Of a stretch of DNA of 64,000 bases, positions 57,346-64,000 are shown piece by piece. The notes beneath the pieces are model-generated. The model saw nothing but the letters and a program-made list of their open reading frames with translations, was not told where the DNA came from and made no database searches. The first letter of the stretch is position 1; every line of letters begins with the position of its first letter. The stretch is from Owenia fusiformis. Its lineage: Eukaryota; Annelida; Polychaeta; Sabellida; Oweniidae. The stretch lies in assembly GCA_903813345.2 (NCBI GenBank), contig CAIIXF020000004.1, forward strand, positions 7,335,525 to 7,399,524. The letters run 5' to 3'. The position numbers were made by a program, and so were the translations under genes.

Positions 57346-59524
57346 AGATACTCTATTGAGACTTCTCTGTGGCATTTTTTCTTTATTCCTTTTTGTTTTG
57401 AATTTTTAACACCATAACATTAACTAACTACTCAATATGCAACTTTTCACCACGTAGAATTTTAAAATATTAAGTTTGAAAATTCCATTTTTATAATGGA
57501 GCTCAATGGGAAAAACTACATAATTTGAATTATTTTCAAACGTAGCGGCGCGATTTTGATAAAATTGACAGATATAATAAATATAGGTAAGACGAAATGT
57601 TTGATGAAAAATGAAGAAAATTCACCGTCCTGGTTACGCAAACTATAGAAAAATCTGAAATAATCATAAAAACCTGTAAAAATAGATTGAAGGGGGTGAT
57701 ATTCATTTCTAATGTGCCTTTCACTACTACAGGGTAACCATAATTTTGGTACTGATTTGATTTTTCAATGAAAATCATTTCTATAGTGTATACGTAGTCA
57801 GTTTAAGTAATACAATTGCTATATTTCTTTACTGAACAGTGCAATCATTTATTTATTTATCAACAGTAATGCAAACTACATATTATACAGTTAGTAAAAT
57901 ATTAAAATAATTCTATTTAAATTAAAGTATTGAGATGATACTTAAATAATTACATATTATATTGATAGGCATATTATATTATAGGATTTAAGCCAATGAC
58001 TCAATGCATTGTAGATGATTAAATTTAACATATGTCCTGATTCTAGACTATGAACGAGGGTGGTAGTCCGAATTCAAAGCCTAGACTAGAAGACATAAGT
58101 GAATTGAAGCATCCACTATTCATTGAATCATGTGCTTTAATTCAATTTCACACATTGCAAAATATTTTTTACAATTTCACTTAACAAAATGATATTTTTT
58201 CAAAGATATGTTGTACTTTTAGAATCATTTGCTTCAAAGAATTGAACTATGGCGGCCTTTACTCGTTATTTTACGATTTTTGCTGTAACTCGAAAAGTAG
58301 TCGAGCGATTTTGTTCATATTTGGTATATGAATATTATAAGCATGGCACACTGTCTAATGACTCTTCTGGTAGAAGGCGGCTATTTTAACGTATTTTACT
58401 ATAACACGAAAAGTAGTGGAGCGATTTTGTTCATATTTGGTATGTGAATACTATAAGCATGGCACACTGTCTAATGACACTTTTGGTAGAAGGCAGCCAT
58501 TTTGAAAAATGGCCGTCATTTTAACGTATTTTACTATAACTCAAAAATAGTAGAGCGATTTTGTGAATTCTATAAGCGTGGCACACTGTCTAATGACACT
58601 TTTGGTAGAAGGTGGCCATTTTGAAAAATGGCTGCCATTTTTGCTGTATACTTTGTTTGTAAAAAAAAACTGCCAGTCATGGCTGTTCGATGGGATTTGC
58701 TACACTTTGGTGTTGCTGTTGTCTAGTTGAAGGATGGATGGACGGACAAATGGAGGGGTCTCTTTAGCGTATCCCCTAATCTTCGTTAGATTGAACAATT
58801 GTGAATATGGTTTGTTGGACAAATAAAACTGATTGAATGTCTAAAAGCAAATAATGAAGTGGTAATTTATTTAAAATCATTAAAATCTCAAACATGCTTG
58901 CTTTGGTCTAGTCACTTAATTCCTAAATGTCCCGTAATTAGTATCTATATACCTTGCAGTGAAGGAGTTAAATCATTGGGATATGAATAAATCATGCAAA
59001 ACATATTTTGTACATATTTCTCATCATTTAGGGTTACCCAGTAGTTTACAAGCTGACCTTTGCAAAATATATTTCACTTACTATCCTCATTAGCTATCAC
59101 GCTATCTAGTTTCTTTCCAAATTGGCCTGAATTGCCTGGTTTATTGGTTTTAGCGAACCGTCCATTTCGTCGAACCATCATTTTGCTAATGTTGTTTGTG
59201 ATGAATATACAATATTCAGTTACATATAACTGTACAGCAACTTTATGCAAGGGAAGCTAATTGTGCGAGAGCACATAAAGTACACGAAGTATTGACCCAC
59301 TTGTCTCAGTGAATCTTATAAACAGTGCATAAAGTTTTTTCTATGCAATGATTGGCTCACAGTTACTTATAGTGGAAGGTATTTTATTTCTATGCAGTGT
59401 GGAATAGAGTGTATAAACTTTTACAGTTTCAAGCAGGTTTTAGTGTTTTCTGACCAATGATATATTCAGACTTATTCATTTCACGATTATGTAATACTGA
59501 CCTACATATCTGTATAGCATATCT
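57346..59524. mobile_element. 2.18-kb TTAA-site DNA element, copy B
   Basis: TTAA at 57342-57345 and 59525-59528. Same length as copy A, and includes the three ~130-bp repeats. Confidence 0.72.
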
Positions 59525-59707
59525 TTAAGGTGGTTGCCGAAATTCTTTCGCGTTCGATAAACCTCCGATTTCAGCTAAACTAAATTGAAACTGGTTTTCA
59601 AATGTTTCGCCATGCAAATTAATAAAGCTACGATGGTAAATGACCTCAAATAACAATCGCGATATTGGAGAATTTTAAAGAATTGGCTTTACTTAGAATG
59701 ACTTTAA

Positions 59708-60965
59708 TATGAGGCCTAAAATTGTCTGCTTGTTGGCCAGAGACCAATATTCTAGCAGAATTTGAGAACAGAATCGATTTTTTTCGTTCTGCGTAGGGCA
59801 AACAATGATTTGAAATCACTTTCAACCATTCTGCGAGTATAAGAATGGTCATAAGAGGCCCTTGGAGGGTCATGAATGAAAGAAAGCCCTCTGAAATTCC
59901 GTCAAAATTGCAGGTTATCTCTTCATTTTTTGCTAAAATTACATGATTTTCAGGGCCCATATCTCAGTGAAATTGCTACAATGTAGCGATTTTTCATCTT
60001 TACAGGCTAGATAAACGTGTCAGGTCGACAAAAACAGTAAGCATGTGTGATTTTTAAATTGCTACATTGTAGCAATATTTATTTCAAAATACAGGTGTGA
60101 GGGAAACTGCAATTTAGTTAGATTTGGGCGAAAATGGCCAAATTTCAGTCAAAATCCTCGGGACACAGGGCCTTTGTCTTAGATTTAGTCAATGATGCAA
60201 CTCTTAGTAGAAGGTGTGCCATATAGGGAACGAAAGCTGTTTGTCAGACGTATCATTTTCTTCAATAAACTCAGAGATAGTCAGGTTAGATTTGTGACGT
60301 CACAGTGGCAAAGTTAGACTAGCATATTTAGACGTATTTGGGGTAGGGCAAATTAACCCTTTCTAGCCTAATTGGATACGTTTTTCACATATTCAGCCAG
60401 TTCCGACGTTTTTATGCATTTTTGAACTAGAAATGATATTTTCTGCCAAAAAAATTTGCAGAGACAAAAATCAGTGTGATGTCATAAAACATTAAGGTAT
60501 GAGGCTCCATATCCATCCGCCAAAAGGTATGACCCCTATATAGTCCATTTAAAAACTCGTAGTATTGTTCTAAATAACGCCATAGTTGGCTTCTAGGGTA
60601 CCTAGTATGCCACTATTTTGTATCAAAATAAGGAGGAGGAGTTCAACTTTCATTTGAATTACGAAAATAGCGATGTAGGTCAAAAATAGTTCCGACGTGA
60701 GCATGTTTACTACGCGTTTGCCCATCATATCAGAATTAAGGAAGTGGTAGCAAACGCGAGTCACAAGAAATGGACGCTGATATCTCAAAAAGTAACCTGA
60801 CTCCCTATAATTTGATGTAGATCAATCGAACCCCTATATGAACAGGTACATTTTGATATATAACACTATGGGGGGTAAGCGTTTTACAGTTGGTCACGAA
60901 CGCTATATGTGCAAAGTATTGTTATGAATTTTCGAATTTGGTGTTGGATTACGGTACTCATACCC
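59708..60965. mobile_element. 1.26-kb insertion in a tRNA flank, copy B
   Basis: Counterpart of 40963-42220 with the same TAA edges. Confidence 0.55.
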
Positions 60966-61373
60966 TAAGTGAAGTTGATGATGACGTAATGATGACGTAG
61001 ATCATCAACTTCAGTTAGAAGCCATTTTCTTTAAAATGCTCTAATTTTGCGGGTGTTTGGGCATTCATTTGTGGTTGAAAACAATCGTAGTTTTATAAGT
61101 TTTAAAATCGGAGGTTTAACGAAAACGAAAGAATCTATGCAACCATCTTGAATGAAGCTAACTGCAGTTAGAGTTATCCATCTGTGGAACAGTGGTAATG
61201 CAGTCTATCAGCCAAGTCCTCGGTAGAAATACAACTACATACATTCCGTCTCGTATTATTGGTTACCGAAACAAAGAATAAATCTTAGAAAAGCGATTGT
61301 ATTATCAAATATTCTGTTTTCAAAGTTATAGTTACAGAATCGATTAAAATATTGCTATTGTACCAAAAGTAGC

Positions 61374-61387
61374 CTCCCCGGCGGGGA
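61374..61387 (-). pseudogene. 14-base tRNA-Asp 3' remnant, copy B
   Basis: Same breakpoint as 42629-42642, so the rearrangement predates the duplication. Confidence 0.8.
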
Positions 61388-61536
61388 ACAACCACCTTGA
61401 ATGAAGCTAACTGCAGTTAGAGTTATCCATCTGCGGAACAGTGGTAATCAGGTAATGTAGTCTATAAGCCAAGTCCTCGGTAGAAATACAACTACATACA
61501 TTCCGTCTCGTATTTTTGGTTACCGAAACAAACAAT

Positions 61537-63549
61537 GGAGAGGTTAAGCTTTGCATATATAATCGAAACTGAACCTGTACGTATCACTCGACCATCACAC
61601 TACCCTACCTCGATAGCGCATGCGCGAATTTTTGGGCTTTCAACCACGTCGCTTTTGAGTATTTCGACTGCTTAGTCAAAAGGTTAATACGTTTGGTGCT
61701 CGGAGTGAGTCAATATTGCTATTCGCTGAACTTGAGTGGTGCAATAGTGAAGTCCATGTTCCAAGTTATATGATAGTTGAAGAAAGAATGTAAATAATAT
61801 CGTTTTAAATTTTAAAATATTTGATATGTCATAGTACACGGTACACAGATGCAAAAGTTGATCAATACAGGGTACAAGGAATGTAAATTGCTCAATAGTA
61901 CAGGGAGCGAGAAAGTAAGCTGATTATACAGACATACTATGTCCCGATCTCATGTACATTTACGTTACAAACAGTGAAAATAATGCTAAAAAGGCCGCCT
62001 GTTGATGCTTTGAGGTGTCATCAATTGTTATTTAATCCAAATAAAGTAAACATTATTTTGTAGATTTAGACACGGGCTTTCAGGTCGTATACTAGTATGC
62101 ATTTTAGTCATTAAAGAACGCTAGATTATACGTGTTACTAGGGTATCAATTTAAAATGAAATAACGAAATTAAATATGAACACGTTAATGATAAATGACT
62201 ATCCGCTATCAGGATTAATGACTATCCGCTATATTCAGAATAATTAAAATTGCCTAAACTACATGTGAAGAATCGTTCTATATAATCCTTGAATGGTCTA
62301 ATTCACTACCGTCCTCAAAAAAACGATCATTTAAAATATTTTATTCAAAATACCACCATGCCACGACTTGAGAGCATTTTGTTCTTCACGATTTGCTGTA
62401 GCGCTGATATGACATCGTATTTCTCTATAATTGTTAAAAAAAACTAATACCAGATCGATGTAGTCTTATATGACGTGTTGAATGTCAGATGTTTTTGGAT
62501 GGTATCTGCTCCAGTGATTTTGCATTTAATCATTAAACGCTCATCACAAGACACCTCGAAACAAACATTATCCTCTTTGTGACAAGAGGAAAAATGTTTC
62601 ACAACATGTTATGCCTTACGGCAAAGTAAAGATACATTTCTGGGACGACGTTTTTTGCATCTTAAGATTTTAGAAAAACAATTAATTCACAAAAACACAG
62701 TTGAATAACATACTGGAAAACGTATCCACATATAACACGATGACAGGCAGTTTAAATAACAGTTAACTGGTTTTTTGTTACATATCAATGTAACATTTTC
62801 GAAGGGAAACTTACATGTTCCCTGTACGTTGATAGATTTACTGAAATGTATCGTGTATTGCATTGAGTTTTGCTTCACTGCGCCCACTATTATCTATCTT
62901 TGCCTATAGTGTTTTTTTGCCAACATTATTCTACAAACTGCTTGATTAATCAATTCAATGTCTGGTAGAATACTAGAAATAAATATAAAATGTATTTTAC
63001 GTTCAGAAATATGGAATTAAACCCACGTCCTCCATTTGCAACTTAGCTGTACCCTGTTTCCCTTTTAAACGTGGTCACGTGGTAGGGTAGTGTGACCATA
63101 TACAAATTCATGTAGCCTTCTCATATAAATAGCCGTTCAAATCCAGTGTTTGTTTAGACTACACCATAGCGTGTAATGATTCTATAGTATGTCATTGATG
63201 CGGTTTTATAGCTGGTTTTCTAATACATAATTTAAACGAGCTCGTTTCGTAAGATTTTTGGCGCTAAATCATGCATGACATACATCATCGTGTTCAGCAA
63301 GAATTCAACTGTGCATCGAAATCAAAATTGACACCATAGTGTTCAATAGACACGAGTTAAATGGTTCCCGTTGACCCAACGTCAAATATTCAAATCTCCC
63401 GTTCTAAACCCGAAACTCTGAAGCTGAAAGAGTATCTGAAGTAGACTAAGCGCGCATAAAACTATGAGCGCTCGATACATTCCTTTGTTAATTTTTGTAC
63501 TTTGCGTTCACGGTTACGTTGTGAAAAACATCGTTAGCTTAACCTCTCC
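61537..63549. mobile_element. E element split by F, copy B
   Basis: Counterpart of 42792-44804. F occupies 61596-63094 with the same ACCAT duplication. Confidence 0.85.
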
Positions 63550-63646
63550 AATAAAATTTAGAAACGCGATTGTATTATCAAATATTCTGTTTTCAAAGTT
63601 ATAGTTACAGAATCGATTAAAATATTGCTATTGTACCAAAAGTAGC

Positions 63647-63718
63647 CTCCCCGGCGGGGAATCGAACCCCGGTCTCCCGCGTGACAGGCGGGGATACTCA
63701 CCACTATACTACCGAGGA
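63647..63718 (-). tRNA. tRNA-Asp(GTC), copy B of 44902
   Basis: Intact gene, T4 terminator, the last tRNA in the window. Confidence 0.94.
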
Positions 63719-63911
63719 CTTGGCTGGTAGAACACATTACCGCTTTTGCACAGGTGGATGACTCTAACTGCAGTATTCTTTATTTAAGATGGTTGCCGAA
63801 ATTCTTTCGCGTTCGATAAACCTCCCGTGTAGTCTATAAGCCAAGTCCTCGGTAGAAATACAACTACATACATTCCGTCTCGTATTTTCGGTTACCGAAA
63901 CAAACAATGGA

Positions 63912-64000
63912 GAGGTTAAGCTTTGCATATATAATCGAAACTGAACCTGTACGTATCACTCGACCATATACAAATTCATGTAGCCTTCTCATATAAATAG
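63912..64000. mobile_element. E element, start of the second copy in B, cut by the window end
   Basis: Starts GGAGAGGTTAAGC and matches 45167 onward up to the last base. The nested inverted E would lie outside the window. Confidence 0.85.

Larger units (their letters stand above)
46493..64000. repeat. tandem segmental duplication, copy B (runs off the window)
   Basis: Starts at GGCATTTATTTG directly after a tRNA module and is still aligned to copy A (45255) at the last base. Copy-specific changes are the 414-bp TTAA foldback element at 46599, no hAT MITE, an 11-base deletion in the LINE near 54306, and 11 bases more near 59597. Confidence 0.93.

Overview
The window is AT-rich, repeat-dense genomic DNA from a metazoan, most likely a marine invertebrate. 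The evidence is one intron-bearing UNC93-type gene with GT-AG introns, eukaryotic tRNA-Asp genes, APE-type non-LTR retrotransposons (one with a 2A-like peptide) and many short inverted-repeat DNA transposons. I cannot resolve the phylum from sequence alone. There are no prokaryotic operons and no CRISPR array.

Layout, left to right. 1-2.1 kb: a tandem array of a ~447-bp unit full of AGGTCA/TGACCT half-sites. 2.2-6.75 kb: an apparently complete non-LTR retrotransposon with one 1228-codon ORF (hydrophobic leader, 2A-like peptide, endonuclease, reverse transcriptase, terminal zinc knuckle). It sits in one copy of a small duplicated repeat whose other copy preserves the empty insertion site. 7.1-8.1 kb: a 1-kb inverted-repeat element. 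8.5-9.9 kb: two small duplications. 10.45-18.26 kb, minus strand: the only host protein gene I can support, a six-exon UNC93-like membrane protein of 637 residues. I reconstructed it from the DNA, and reading frame and splice signals agree at all five introns. Its introns hold several MITEs, and one intron contains an eight-copy minisatellite that repeatedly duplicates a splice acceptor together with the first half of the next exon. 18.8-27.0 kb: inverted-repeat elements, a decayed retrotransposon fragment and otherwise anonymous sequence.

27.6-64 kb is a nearly identical tandem duplication (copy A about 27585-46492, copy B from about 46493 past the window end). Each copy carries minus-strand tRNA-Asp(GTC) genes inside a repeated ~500-bp flank module, giving nine intact genes and several broken ones. 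These modules have been landing sites for transposons: a CACTA-type element of 8.35 kb in copy A and about 7.8 kb in copy B (itself holding a 5'-truncated LINE, a mariner-type MITE and, in copy A only, a hAT-type MITE), a 2.2-kb TTAA-site element, a 1.26-kb insertion, a self-nesting 506-509-bp element with 3-bp target duplications, and a 1.5-kb element nested in that. Copy B has its own TTAA-site foldback element and an 11-bp frameshift deletion in its LINE.

Because many repeat copies exist with and without insertions, target-site duplications can be read directly inside the window. The main caution is that the long tandem duplication could be real or could be two haplotypes placed in series by an assembler.
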